DNA from: Cotesia glomerata
Lineage: Eukaryota; Arthropoda; Insecta; Hymenoptera; Braconidae
DNA length: 64,000 nucleotides
Direction: 5' to 3'
Assembly (NCBI RefSeq): GCF_020080835.1
Contig: NC_058158.1
Coordinates: 23,077,639 to 23,141,638 of the forward strand
The stretch's first letter is position 1; every line of letters begins with the position of its first letter. A model generated the notes under the pieces. The model saw nothing but the letters and a program-made list of their open reading frames with translations. It made no database searches and was not told the DNA's origin. Of the stretch, positions 34,996 through 45,030 are shown one piece after another. A program made the position numbers and the translations under genes.

Positions 34996-35874
34996 TTATT
35001 TCTGGCTCAAGCTGCCCTGTAGTTTGGCCAGCATGTCGTGAGCAGTAGTTCCCGTCGATACTATAGTCGGTGATGACTGATTACGTGTCTGAACCACCTG
35101 ATATAGTCGTAGCTCTTGATCATACGCCTTGAATCGGCGTCTCTTCTGATGTGGAAGGAACGGTTGACTTCTAACTTGGTCTAGCGGCGTCAGAGTTGCT
35201 AGCAACTGCTCCAACGTCTGCGGCGGTCGTTTCCGTGGTCGTTTGAAAAGATCTCCTGGTTTGTCTTCGAATTCATCCGGGTAATCCATCAATAATGGTG
35301 CGTCGTCGTGTCGAACCCAACTGGGTAAACAGGCCACCTTCGAGGTGACCGCTGTCGTAATTGTCAAGGGATTGCCTTGGCATGGACTTTGTTCGTCTCG
35401 GAGATCCGAGTGGACGGCGCTGTGAATGGTCTCCGGTTCCTTGGTGATCAGGATCTCTTCTAACAGGCGTGCTTCTTCTTCCACTGTTTCCGTCGGTGGC
35501 TGTAGCTTCCTCGGCCGAGTCCATACGAATCCAGGTTCAGTTGGATCGTACGGCTCGGGGGCTGGTACTATCCGGATCTTTCCGGGCAGCATTCGGTTTT
35601 CTACGATTGAGATCTTCGGTCGTTGAAGTCTCTTCGTCTTAGGTTCTTGTCTGGTCTGTTCGTTTGGTTTGTCGAGGCCCTTCCACTGGCGTGGACCTGG
35701 ACTGGCTGAGCCGAATAGCTCCAACATTTTCTCGCAGCGTTGTCGAGCGAGTCGAACTCGTCGAACGTCGTGACTTGCGATTATGGTAGCGGTGGGGACG
35801 TGGGGGTCGTTCTTCAAAACTTCCTCGAGACGTCGAACTTCTTCTTGAAATTCGCTGATCTTCAACGGCTCCAT
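34996..35874 (-). CDS. Extra ORF downstream of gypsy pol, unknown, not env-like
   Basis: A 292-codon intact frame sits between pol and the 3' LTR, where errantivirus-like elements carry env. It has no signal peptide, no hydrophobic membrane span and no N-glycosylation-rich ectodomain pattern. What is visible: an acidic N-terminal stretch likely to form a coiled coil (EFQEEVRRLEEVLKND), basic Pro-rich segments (KTKRLQRPKIS, FKRPRKRPPQ), an acidic EEEARLLEEIL helix, and a Pro/Lys-rich C-terminus (LPHQKRRRFKAYDQELRLYQ). Overall it looks like a soluble, basic, partly disordered protein, perhaps nucleic-acid-binding. It starts about 150 bp after the pol stop. I do not recognise it; it could be an element-specific accessory protein or captured sequence. 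Confidence 0.7.
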   Translation of the reverse strand: MEPLKISEFQEEVRRLEEVLKNDPHVPTATIIASHDVRRVRLARQRCEKMLELFGSASPGPRQWKGLDKPNEQTRQEPKTKRLQRPKISIVENRMLPGKIRIVPAPEPYDPTEPGFVWTRPRKLQPPTETVEEEARLLEEILITKEPETIHSAVHSDLRDEQSPCQGNPLTITTAVTSKVACLPSWVRHDDAPLLMDYPDEFEDKPGDLFKRPRKRPPQTLEQLLATLTPLDQVRSQPFLPHQKRRRFKAYDQELRLYQVVQTRNQSSPTIVSTGTTAHDMLAKLQGSLSQK

Positions 35875-36026
35875 CGTCTACGAAATCGTCGAAAAAATGT
35901 CTTAAAACTAGTAGGCATTCAACATACTTTATCATACCCGCGTTATTAAAATAAAGAGGTTCAGTGAATCTACGAACTTATTATTTTAATTTACCTTTTT
36001 ACTCTTTTCGTCGCGTTCGGCTAATT

Positions 36027-39000
36027 TCAAATCGGGGCCCACGACTCTACAACTAATTTCGCTAACCCGCGCTTTGTTCTCGATCGAGTTACGCGAGCAT
36101 TCTCGTCGGGTTCCTCGGTCGTCTCAATTGGCTCAATAGCCGGGGGTTCTCGATGATCTTTGACCTGCTCACTACCCTCGTGGCAAGGTTTCAGATCCTT
36201 AATGTGCGCTGTATACGTTCTCCCGTTCTTTTCTAGTTCGTACACTGACGGTCCTACTACTTTCGAGACTACGAAGCCCGTGGAAAACTTATTGGCCAGC
36301 TTGGCTGAAAAGTTGTCTCCTGCGAAAGACAAGTGGTGTTCTCTACGACTCACCAAGTCTCCGACTTCAGGTTGCCACGATCCTCGTTTCTTATTGTAGT
36401 ATTTAGCCTGTCGCTCGTATGCCTGTGCTAGATTTACATTTACTAATTCCATCGTCTCTTTTAAAGATTTCGCCGCCTTATGCGGGTCGTGTTGCTCGTG
36501 TGTACCTTCGTCGCTCAATGCCCTTACCGATAAAGGAGGCATAATCTCGCGTCCGTAATTCAGATACGCCGGTGAGAACTGCGTTGCGTCGTGTTTTGCC
36601 GTATTATACGCGAACATTAATTCCGGTAGCAGTTTATCCCACGTTTTCTGACTTTTCTCAACGAATTGGGCAATCATTGTCCCAATTACGCGATTCGTGC
36701 GTTCTACGGGGTTGCACTGAGGAGAGTAGGGTGGGGTTTTCACGTGTTGGATATGGAATCCTTGTAATAGCGAAGTGAACTCTTTGCTTACGAATGGGGT
36801 TCCATTATCCGTGATGACCGTGTCGACTCGCCCAAAGCGCAGTAAAACTTTATCTTTTAGGACCTTACTAATCGCATCGGCCTTCTGATGGCGTAATGGG
36901 TGTGCCTCGATCCATTTCGTGTATTTATCTTGAAATACCACGATATACGCCATTCCGCTGGTCGACCTAGGTTTTGGGCCGATGATATCCGCTGATACCA
37001 CCGCCCAGGGTCTGGTAGCCGGTATAGTACCCATCGGTGCAGATGGGGGTTGCTGTGACGGCTTGTATTCCTGACATTTTATACATTGACGGACATACTC
37101 CGTAATCTCGGCGCGCATTCTTGGCCAATAATAACTTCGTGAGATCCTCGCGATAGTTTTTGCAATACCTCCGTGTCCGCCGGTCGGAACGTCGTGATTC
37201 TCGTGCAAAACTCGTCGTCTACCCGCATCTGGGATGCATAACTTCCAAACGTCTCCTCGATCCGTGTAATCGAGACTGTGATACGCGTGTCGGTACAAAA
37301 GACCATTCTTTAAACAGTATTCTGGATACTTCTGTGGGTCATTTTCAACACCCTTTTTAACGCGTTCGTACCACGAATCTCCTAGTATTAAAGCGTCGAT
37401 CACGAGCTCGGCTTCGTGGTCATCGGCTTCTTCAATGTCGGCCTTTTCCGATTGACTACGTGACAAAGCGTCGGCCACTTTGTTCCATTTTCCCTTTCGG
37501 TATACGACGTTGAAATCGTATTGCTGCAAATACATATTCCACCTAGCTACTCTACCGCTCGGGCTTTCCATCGTACGCAACCATTTTAACGATTGGTGAT
37601 CGGTGATTACCGTAAACTCATATCCCTCGAGATACGGCCTCATTTTCTGTATCGCCCAAACGACGGCTAGGCACTCTTTCTCGGTCACGGAGTAATTTCG
37701 CTCCGCTTTGTTCATCCCTCGACTTGCGTACGCGATAACTTGTTCTTTCCCGTCGTCTTCCTGCGTCAACACCGCACCAAGTCCTTCGTTACTCGCGTCG
37801 GTTTGTAGTGTAAATCTCTTATTAAAATCCGGGGGAGTTAACACCGGCGCGGATTTTAAATGATCTTTCAAAGTGTCGAAAGCCGTTTGCTCTACTTCTG
37901 TCCATCTCCAACGTTTCTTTTTCTGGAGTAAAGAAGTGAGTGGCTTAGTTCGGTCAGCACAGTTCGGGATGAATCGTCGGTACCATGAAACCATTCCCAA
38001 AAACTGGCGTAATTCTTTCGTCGTTCGTGGTGGAGCAATCTCGGTGATTGCTTTCACCTTTTCTGGGTCCGTGTGAATCCCATGCTCGTCGATAACGTGC
38101 CCGAGATAGATAACTGACGTTTCCAGGAAACGACTTTTCTCGTGATTAATCTTCAGATTCGCGGCTCTGAGACGTTCTAGCACCTTTCGCAATGTCTCCA
38201 TGTGGTGTTCGAGACTTTCTCCGAGTACAATAATATCGTCTAAATATACTACGACGTAAGGTTCTAAATCGACCCCTAAGACTTCGTGCATAGCTCGTTG
38301 AAATGTCGCGGGTGCCGAATGTAACCCGAAAGGCATCACGCGGAATTGAAATAAACCTCGCCCAGGAATTGTGAAGGCCGTAATTGGTTTACTCTCGTCG
38401 TCCAGTGGTATTTGCCAATACCCGCTCTTTAAGTCAATCACGCTTTTATACTTAGATCCTCGCAATTTATCCAATGAAGCATTTACCTGGGGAATCGGAA
38501 ATGCATCCTTCTCGGAGACATCATTTACTTGTCGCAGATCGACGCAAAAGCGATATTTTTGGTCTTTTTTTCGAACCATCACGATCGGCGAGCTCCAAGG
38601 ACTGCTAGACGGTTCTATGATGCCATCCTGGAGCATTTTGTCTACTTCATCGTTCATAATCTTTTGCATTTTCGGATTTTTCGGATAATAACGTGATTTG
38701 ATCGGTTCCGTGCCGGGTTTTAACTTAATTCTATGAGTCGCGCAACGAGTTGGACCTTTTACTCCTTCATCGAGCTTGAGTAAAGCTTTAATCTCTCGTC
38801 GGGCGGTCTCAAGATCGTATTTGACGTCGAGGGTATGACACTCGAACGTATCCTGCTTACGTAATAACTGGTAACCCATTTTGCTCAGGTTATCGACTCC
38901 CAGGAGCATATCGTTCCTATACGACGGAATAATATGAAACGGTAACGTGTAAGCTTGGCCTGACTCGGTTATCGCGATCCATGCGGTGCCGGTAGTTTGC

Positions 39001-39371
39001 ACTACATGGCTTCCTAAACTTGATCCTTGTATCGGCGTTGGGTCATACTTTGTAAATAGCCCGTTATTTTGTACAAAAGCCCATGTAGCTGGCGAAATTA
39101 CAGATGCCGTCGCGCCAGTATCCATTAACGCGTGGATATCTCTTCCACCAAGCTCGATTTTGGCGAAAGGTCGTTTATCTCCTACTCTTACTGCTGAGGG
39201 GTTGTACTGCTGCTGGGCTTCGACGCGGTTGTTGTCGCGGCGTTGTCCTTTTTGTTCATCTGGGGCTTGGCTCCCGATGTTCGTGAGTCTTGACTGTCTT
39301 CGGGTCGACTCTGGGAGCTGGTGTCGACCCTCGCGGCGTTTCCCTGCCACGGACAGCAATTTCGGGTCCAC
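36027..39371 (-). CDS. pol: Ty3/gypsy Pol polyprotein (PR-RT-RNase H-IN), intact
   Basis: The 1114-codon frame is uninterrupted. Domains in order: aspartic protease with LMDTGATAS (Asp ~84); reverse transcriptase from about 215 with FCVDLRQVND and the YLDD catalytic box (~376-379); RNase H from about 520 with TDAS and DHQSLKW; integrase with the HHCC zinc finger (~723-766, ending CIKC) and DDE residues at about Asp795, Asp855 and Glu890; and a C-terminal module resembling the end of gypsy integrases. It replicates the element's RNA into DNA and integrates it. The order RT-RNase H-IN is diagnostic of Ty3/gypsy. It overlaps gag by about 180 bases in a frame offset consistent with a -1 ribosomal frameshift. 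All key catalytic residues seem present. GC content and codon use are higher than the surroundings, typical of a young insertion. Confidence 0.93.
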   Translation of the reverse strand: MDPKLLSVAGKRREGRHQLPESTRRQSRLTNIGSQAPDEQKGQRRDNNRVEAQQQYNPSAVRVGDKRPFAKIELGGRDIHALMDTGATASVISPATWAFVQNNGLFTKYDPTPIQGSSLGSHVVQTTGTAWIAITESGQAYTLPFHIIPSYRNDMLLGVDNLSKMGYQLLRKQDTFECHTLDVKYDLETARREIKALLKLDEGVKGPTRCATHRIKLKPGTEPIKSRYYPKNPKMQKIMNDEVDKMLQDGIIEPSSSPWSSPIVMVRKKDQKYRFCVDLRQVNDVSEKDAFPIPQVNASLDKLRGSKYKSVIDLKSGYWQIPLDDESKPITAFTIPGRGLFQFRVMPFGLHSAPATFQRAMHEVLGVDLEPYVVVYLDDIIVLGESLEHHMETLRKVLERLRAANLKINHEKSRFLETSVIYLGHVIDEHGIHTDPEKVKAITEIAPPRTTKELRQFLGMVSWYRRFIPNCADRTKPLTSLLQKKKRWRWTEVEQTAFDTLKDHLKSAPVLTPPDFNKRFTLQTDASNEGLGAVLTQEDDGKEQVIAYASRGMNKAERNYSVTEKECLAVVWAIQKMRPYLEGYEFTVITDHQSLKWLRTMESPSGRVARWNMYLQQYDFNVVYRKGKWNKVADALSRSQSEKADIEEADDHEAELVIDALILGDSWYERVKKGVENDPQKYPEYCLKNGLLYRHAYHSLDYTDRGDVWKLCIPDAGRRRVLHENHDVPTGGHGGIAKTIARISRSYYWPRMRAEITEYVRQCIKCQEYKPSQQPPSAPMGTIPATRPWAVVSADIIGPKPRSTSGMAYIVVFQDKYTKWIEAHPLRHQKADAISKVLKDKVLLRFGRVDTVITDNGTPFVSKEFTSLLQGFHIQHVKTPPYSPQCNPVERTNRVIGTMIAQFVEKSQKTWDKLLPELMFAYNTAKHDATQFSPAYLNYGREIMPPLSVRALSDEGTHEQHDPHKAAKSLKETMELVNVNLAQAYERQAKYYNKKRGSWQPEVGDLVSRREHHLSFAGDNFSAKLANKFSTGFVVSKVVGPSVYELEKNGRTYTAHIKDLKPCHEGSEQVKDHREPPAIEPIETTEEPDENARVTRSRTKRGLAKLVVESWAPI

Positions 39372-40376
39372 GTGCCCATTTTACCGCACCGTGAGCAGAA
39401 TTTTACTCGTGGATTCGTGCATTGGGGTTGTCGGTGGCCTTTCTGCCGACAGCGCCAACAATGTTCTCGCCAATCGTACTCTAAAATCTCTAACGACGAG
39501 GCTGGTTTCGTCGTTTTTCCTGTAGCCGGCTTCCCGGCGTTAGTTTTCCCGACTGCAGGCTTATTACTAGTCTGCGGTTGCCCGTTTTCCTGAGCCACAA
39601 GTTGCTCAAACTCGCCTGCCAGACGCAACAGCTCTGGAACGTTGGTGAACTCTGTTCGCTTAATATACCGACGGTATTCGGGTCTCAAATTTTGATACAA
39701 TCGCGCTAACTTGGCCTGCGGAGTCATTTGGCCGTGTCGGCGCATAAGTGTCTGTAGACTGGTCGCATACTCTTTTGCTATCTCGGTCTCCTTCTGCACC
39801 CGGTTTCTAATTTGTTCTTCGAGTTCGATCTCCCGGCCCGGTGGCAGAAAAAAAGATTTTAAATCTGACGTGAAGTCTTCCCACGACACCCAGTCTCTCT
39901 TGTTGTTTCGGTACCAGTGTATGGCTTTCTCGCGGAGAAGCATGGGAATGCAGTGGACTAGCTTGTCCTTCTGGAACCCGTAACTCTCGGTCAGCTCGTC
40001 GATACGCTCGATGAAGTCTAAGACGTCGCGCTCACCGTTGAAAGTAACGCCCCACTTTCGCACTAAGTCTCTCGTTCGGAATTCGTCGTTCTCTCTCGGC
40101 AATGCCGCCGGTACAATCATGCCCGGGTTTTGTGCTGCCAGATTGGCTTGCCTGTCTAATTCTATTTCACGTCGTACTTGTTCCGTGATTTCTCGTCTCA
40201 AACGTTCTCGAGTTTCACGCTCCTCCTGTTCTCTTTGCTCTCGTTCGCGTCGTTCCCGTTCTCGTCTCGCCTGTACTTCTTGTTCTGTCTCCGGTCCCGC
40301 GATCTCCTGGTCAGGTACCCTTCTCGCCTCTATTTCTCGTCTTACTTGTTCCGTAATCTCGCGTCTTAATCCTTGA
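39188..40376 (-). pseudogene. gag: Gag, N-terminus lost into the truncated 5' LTR
   Basis: The frame is open from the LTR junction to its stop; the first internal Met is at 40201, but coding-like sequence continues upstream to about 40370, so the true start was deleted. Gag builds the retrotransposon particle and packages RNA. Visible: a highly charged Arg/Glu N-terminal region in which RREITEQVRREIE occurs twice; a capsid-like region (FIERIDELTESYG, MLLREKAIHWYR, FFLPPGREIELEEQIRNR, TLMRRHG); then two zinc knuckles. The first, CWRCRQKGHRQPQC, is a regular CCHC. The second, CSRCGKMGTWTRNC, has Thr where His is expected. The C-terminal tail is Ser/Thr/Lys-rich. It overlaps pol at its 3' end. 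Without promoter-proximal LTR sequence, primer site and start codon it is unlikely to be expressed normally. Confidence 0.82.
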
Positions 40377-41986
40377 ATGCCGGGGAAGGGATTTTATGGC
40401 CAAAGAGTACGGTGGTTGACGCAAAATTTTCGAAAGTGGAAAAGTACTCCCACATAAATATATATTAAATACTGTAACGGGTACTTTCTGGCTCATTTTA
40501 CCCCCGGCTCGATTTAGCTCGCCGGAGTCCAGGATTCTAACGAGGGTAATTTACAATTAAAATTAACTCGTTAATTTTACTATAATTAACAAAACAAAAC
40601 CTCTTTATTTCAATAAACAAAAACATTAAACATTTTACAAAAGAAAACGGCGATTAAACAAAATAAAACCCATACATACACGGCGTTTACAATTTCCATT
40701 ACCGTCGTTGGTAAAATCATTCGCCCGTCGTACCTTTCAAAACGCGTCGCTAATTCCCCTTCAGTCGGCCCTCTGCTGCCCAGCTCCTGACAGGTGACTA
40801 GTGCCGCCCCGCAGGCCCTAATTCGCGATTCCCAAAGGAAGAGTGAATAGAATCCACCTCTCCCTCACCTAGTCGGCTTGGTTGCCACCTTTTGGCTGAA
40901 GGCCTCCAGGTGGAGAGTCGCCTTTACTCGTAGGTAGATAAGTTCACTTACCTGTGGTAGTCCGCACCAGGTAGAGAGAACCCTCTTTTAATTTCCTTGG
41001 CCAGAAGTCTCCAGACAAGTAAATTAAACCCAGAGAAAGGTTGCTCAACGGCGGATAAGTTTGGGCTTTATCAACCCAAAAATTATTACTAAAAGCGAAA
41101 AGTATTGGTGAATTATCGCCACCTATCGCTTGCCGTCGAACTTCGGGAAATCCCCGAAAATTTATAAGTTTTTAAATATATTTCAAAATTAAATATCAGA
41201 TTCATTCAATTGATTCAACAGATTACATCGATTTCAATCGAATTACATTTTCCTATAATTTCAACGTCGAAAAATAATTTTATACAAACATAATTATTTT
41301 ACCAAAATTATTTCCCATACTAATTTAATTTCCTGGGACTTAGAAAAATAATTAATTGGATATTTCGAATTTATTCAAAATATTTTAATCAATTAATTAT
41401 TTCAGATAAAGTAGATTTTTGTTCTTTGAAAGAACAAAAATTATAACGTCGCGGTTTCGCTTTTATCAGCTCGGCGATTTTTATCGCGAGCGAACAGTCG
41501 ACGCCATCTATCGCGCGATGGCAAACTACTAAATTCCTTTTTCTAATAGTCGTCCTTTGAAATAATTTTAAATCAAAGAAATAATTGTAAACAAAAAAAA
41601 AATCATATACAGATTATTATTATTAATAATAATCGCCGTAAATAATAAAGTTGTAAACGAAACTTGTCAAATTAATTGTTTCAATTATTTCAAACGACGT
41701 TTTAACCGTTAATTAAATTAATAATCTTTCATTAATACTTTTAACTAAACAATTAAACATAATAATAGTTACAATAGTAATAATAATAATTAACTATAAA
41801 TAAAATAATTAAACTCATGACAAAAATTAAACGTATATACATAAATGCCGTGGCACGGCAGTCGACGCGGTCGCGGTAGCGATGGCTCGCTCCATCGCTT
41901 GCTCGGTCCGTCGATTAGTCCCGTGATGCCGGCTCTCACTGCTCGCGACACCCCTTCGCCTCCCTGCTCCTAATACCTTCTTCACA
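40371..41986 (-). repeat. 5' LTR, truncated to 1616 bp
   Basis: Same as 33304-34921 apart from small differences, for example a changed tract near 41060 and near 41545. The missing 354 bp are those at 32950-33303 in the other LTR. Confidence 0.88.
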
Positions 41987-42515
41987 ATACCATGATGTTA
42001 AAAAATCACTTATTAACAATTAATAAAGCTCATTAAATATAGACAAATCCTTCTATCAATATCAGTGTATATCATATGAATCACATCTAATTATATATGA
42101 ATAATATATAATTATAAATGCATTTTGTGATTACTATAAAACGTTCTCTGTTTTCATCTCAGAGTCTGCTACTCCAATGATTAATAATCTTTTAAACTAT
42201 AGTTTTTTGAGGATGAAATAATGGAACTGTATTAATTAATTTAACTTATAAAAATCGATTATATATTCGATTTGCATTAGTTGTAGGTATTTCAAGCTTT
42301 AGTTTACCAGTAAGTCTTGTAGGTAATCAGGTAGCGTGTTAGTTTTCAAAGCGTCAGGTCCCCGGTTTGATCCCCGCTCACGGTGAATTTTTTTTATTTT
42401 TATAGAAATAATTATATCTAATTATATATGATTAGATCTAGCCAATTTTCAGGTCTAATTATATATAAGTGATTATATATAACTATATATGATTAGGCAA
42501 ATCCATTTTTTCCCG
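41987..42515. repeat. Copy A2 of the AT-palindrome element, right part
   Basis: Matches 29410-29992: 'gttaaaaaatcacttattaa', 'gcattttgtgattactataa', the tRNA-like module and the end 'ttttttcccggg'. Together with 32196-32949 it forms one copy split by the LTR element. Confidence 0.8.
42311..42385 (+). ncRNA. tRNA-like module, second copy
   Basis: Same structure as 29849-29921, with B box GGTTTGATCCC (one change) and the same downstream T run. Confidence 0.5.
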
Positions 42516-42757
42516 GGTCGACGCATTTTTGCAAATCCTATGTATTAATTTCAAACATAAATTGATTAGACCGAAAATTTGGAGAAATTTGAAAAATTCA
42601 CTTTTTCCAAATTTTTTCAACAATGATATCTCACGAACCAATCAACCGATTTTGACGTTCTTAGAGAAGATCGACGTGGTTTTTCGAACTCTTATAGTGC
42701 CATTATTACATCGAAAACGATTCGAAAAAAAATGTCAGAGCAATGTTAAAAAAACAC
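42516..42757. repeat. Helitron-class repeat fragment
   Basis: 'gatatctcacgaaccaatca' and 'ccgattttgacg' with 'gatcgacgtggttttt', as at 360-450 and 44150-44220. Interrupted by the next element. Confidence 0.6.
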
Positions 42758-43838
42758 CCCAGTCAGCATCCAAGTCAGAAAGATTTCAGTATGAAGCCTT
42801 TTAAAAAACTTCTTATAGAAGTCCTAATGTGACGTCTTAAGGAGCTCTTTTTTACGAGGTCAGAACTAAGAGCTCTTAATGAACTCATAAGTTTGGAGTC
42901 AATTTTCTGACATCTAACTGAGTCCCTTTTTTGGACTTCTTTTTGATTTGCGTATAATAAGCTTATAGACATTATAAACAAAAACACAAATTTCTTTTTA
43001 ATATAAAGCTGTCAAAATCTTATTCATTTTTCATTTATTACTTTCCTGATTGAGAAATTAAATTGAAAATGATTAAAAATAATTTGAATTAAATGATTTA
43101 AAACAATTTGAATAGATTAATATATAGATATACACTTGGCATAGATTAACTCATTTCTCTTAATCCAGGTTAATTAAATTTTTCAAAAATTTTAAATTAT
43201 ATTATGAAGTAATATTAGGCAATAATGTTAAAATCTGGTTCGTAATCAAACTAATTTAGATAAAATAATAAAATTGGATTCTAATCTGAAAAAATTATGT
43301 GAACTTTCTACATTTAAGGAGTACTTTGCATGTATCAATTTTAAACATTTTATTCGAATTTAACGATATCTTATAACTATATACTTATTAATTATTGTTG
43401 AATTTTTAATATTCATTAATTTATCTATTAGATTTTATATTGTGAAAAGTAAACAAAATTTATAGACTATTTAAAAAAATATTACAGGTAGACTTTTGAA
43501 TATTTTTTAGTATATAAATATTCGTAAAAGTTACTTTTTCTCTATCGATACACAGTATCAAATAGAATAAATAATATAGACAATGATCGCAACATTTCAT
43601 CACTATATAAACTTAGCTTATAAGAATAATGAGATGTGTAACGACATATCGTTTGAACAGTGTAGGGGGTTAGGTATCGATCTAGCACGCGCGCGACTCG
43701 GGTTCGAATCTTAGTCACGGCAATTGCGATTTTCACTTTCTCTCTTTAAACCGACAATATTAGGTCTAACTAAAATAATAAACATTCGAAATCAGCATCG
43801 GTGCTTCATGAAACTCTGAATTATTTTTCATAATTTAC

Positions 43839-43872
<34 letters not shown>

Positions 43873-44122
43873 ATTATTTTTGTTGTATTCTTATTATTGT
43901 TATTATAATAGCGTATAGAGATCAAAAATCATTCATTTGTGCGAGTTCAGAAAAAAGAGCTCTTTAAGAGCTCGTTTTGATGAGTTCTTAAAGTCTACAA
44001 TAAGCGGCGCATTCGACCTCTTCAGAAGGTCTTAAAGACGTCTTTTAGACGTAGACTCTGACGTCCAAATCAGAAATCTGAGCTCATTCGGAATAACTTA
44101 ATACGTCATTTTGCTATCTGGG
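42758..44122. mobile_element. TIR element with CCCAG ends and a tRNA-like core
   Basis: Left end CCCAGTCAGCA and right end (reverse complement) CCCAGATAGCA. Both subterminal regions contain 'aagagctctt'-like palindromes ('taagagctcttaatg' on the left, 'gagctctttaagagctc' on the right) and 'gacgtctt'. It interrupts the Helitron-class repeat, which resumes at 44123. Contains a tRNA-like module and an (ATT)n tract at 43839-43870. No ORF of note. Confidence 0.65.
43650..43722 (+). ncRNA. tRNA-like module inside the CCCAG element
   Basis: 'ggttaggtatcgatctagc' then B box GGTTCGAATC and a TTTT run about 20 bases on. Degenerate stems; not a functional tRNA by inspection. Confidence 0.45.
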
Positions 44123-44967
44123 ACTTGTTCCCAAATTTTTCGTCAACGATATCTCTCGAACGAATCAACCGATTTTGATCGGATTAGCGGTGATCGACGT
44201 GATTTTTTTAGGTTAAAAGCTGATTAGTTTTTAAAGTTGATCAATAAAGCCGTTTAAAAGTTATTCAAAACAAACTACATTTAAAAAAATTAGGAAAACG
44301 GTTGACCCTGAAGGACATCCCTGCAACTTCCCGCTAATTCCATACCTAGACACTTAAAATTGCACTTATGACGTTTTTGAGCTCTTTCAGCTTAAAAATA
44401 CAATTTATGTTTTATTTTAAGCTCTCCGAACTTAAAAAGATAGCTTTCCTATGCTTTTGAGCTCTTCGAGCTCAAAAATCTTATCAAAGTTCGATGAAAC
44501 ACGATTTTTAAAATTTTCAAACTGCTATAACTTTTGAATGAATCAACCGATTTTCACGCGGTTGGCGGTGATCGATGTAGTTTTTTTGAGCTCTATAAAT
44601 AATTTGGAACAAAAAATTGATCTGATGAAACATTTCGGAGTTATTACAAAAAAACACTTTTTACGACTTTTTTCGACAACGATATCTCACGAACGCATCA
44701 ACCGATTCTAACGCTTTTGGTGATAATCGATGCGGGTTTTGAAGGTTAAGAGCTGATTAGTTTTTGAGGTCGATCGGTTCAGCCAATTCGGAGATATTTT
44801 AAAAGAATGAAAAAAAAAAACATTTTTTTTTTCACTTTTTTTGTAATTTCTCGAAATCTACTGGTCCGAATTGGTTCCAACTTACAGGAAATCTAAGTTT
44901 GGCGAAGACCTTTCGAATGACACTAACTGCGATCAAATCGGTCAATCCGTTCAGAAGTTATAAGAGG

Positions 44968-44969
<2 letters not shown>
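44123..44969. repeat. Helitron-class repeat with GAGCTC segment
   Basis: Three modules of 'gaacgaatcaaccgattttg' type followed by 'gatcgatgtagttttttt', plus the segment shared with 16806 and 19860. Its end 'agttataagaggttt' leads into the (AC)n tract; it continues after the LINE at 47105. Confidence 0.65.
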
Positions 44970-45018
<49 letters not shown>

Positions 45019-45030
45019 ACACACACACAC
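44970..45030. repeat. (AC)n microsatellite, 5' of the LINE
   Basis: About 30 AC units with one TC interruption. The LINE begins directly after it, and (AC)n resumes after the LINE. Confidence 0.95.

Larger units (their letters stand above)
32950..41986 (-). mobile_element. Ty3/gypsy LTR retrotransposon, 5' end deleted
   Basis: Order on the minus strand: partial 5' LTR (41986-40371), gag, pol, an extra ORF, polypurine tract, complete 3' LTR (34921-32950, TGTGAAGAAGG...GACTACTACA). The 5' LTR lacks its last ~354 bp, and the primer-binding site and the gag start are missing; the junction falls near the shared bases 'caagga'. No TSD is visible: the flanks are 'ataaa' and 'atacc'. It inserted into copy A2 of the AT-palindrome element. 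LTR differences are few small indels, so the insertion is fairly young. Confidence 0.9.

Noticed and set aside
34996..35874. Envelope gene of an errantivirus
   Set aside because: No signal peptide, no membrane anchor, no fusion-type hydrophobic segment.
44932..45030. Thr-His repeat protein start upstream of the RT
   Set aside because: This is translation of the (AC)n microsatellite; real homology starts after it.
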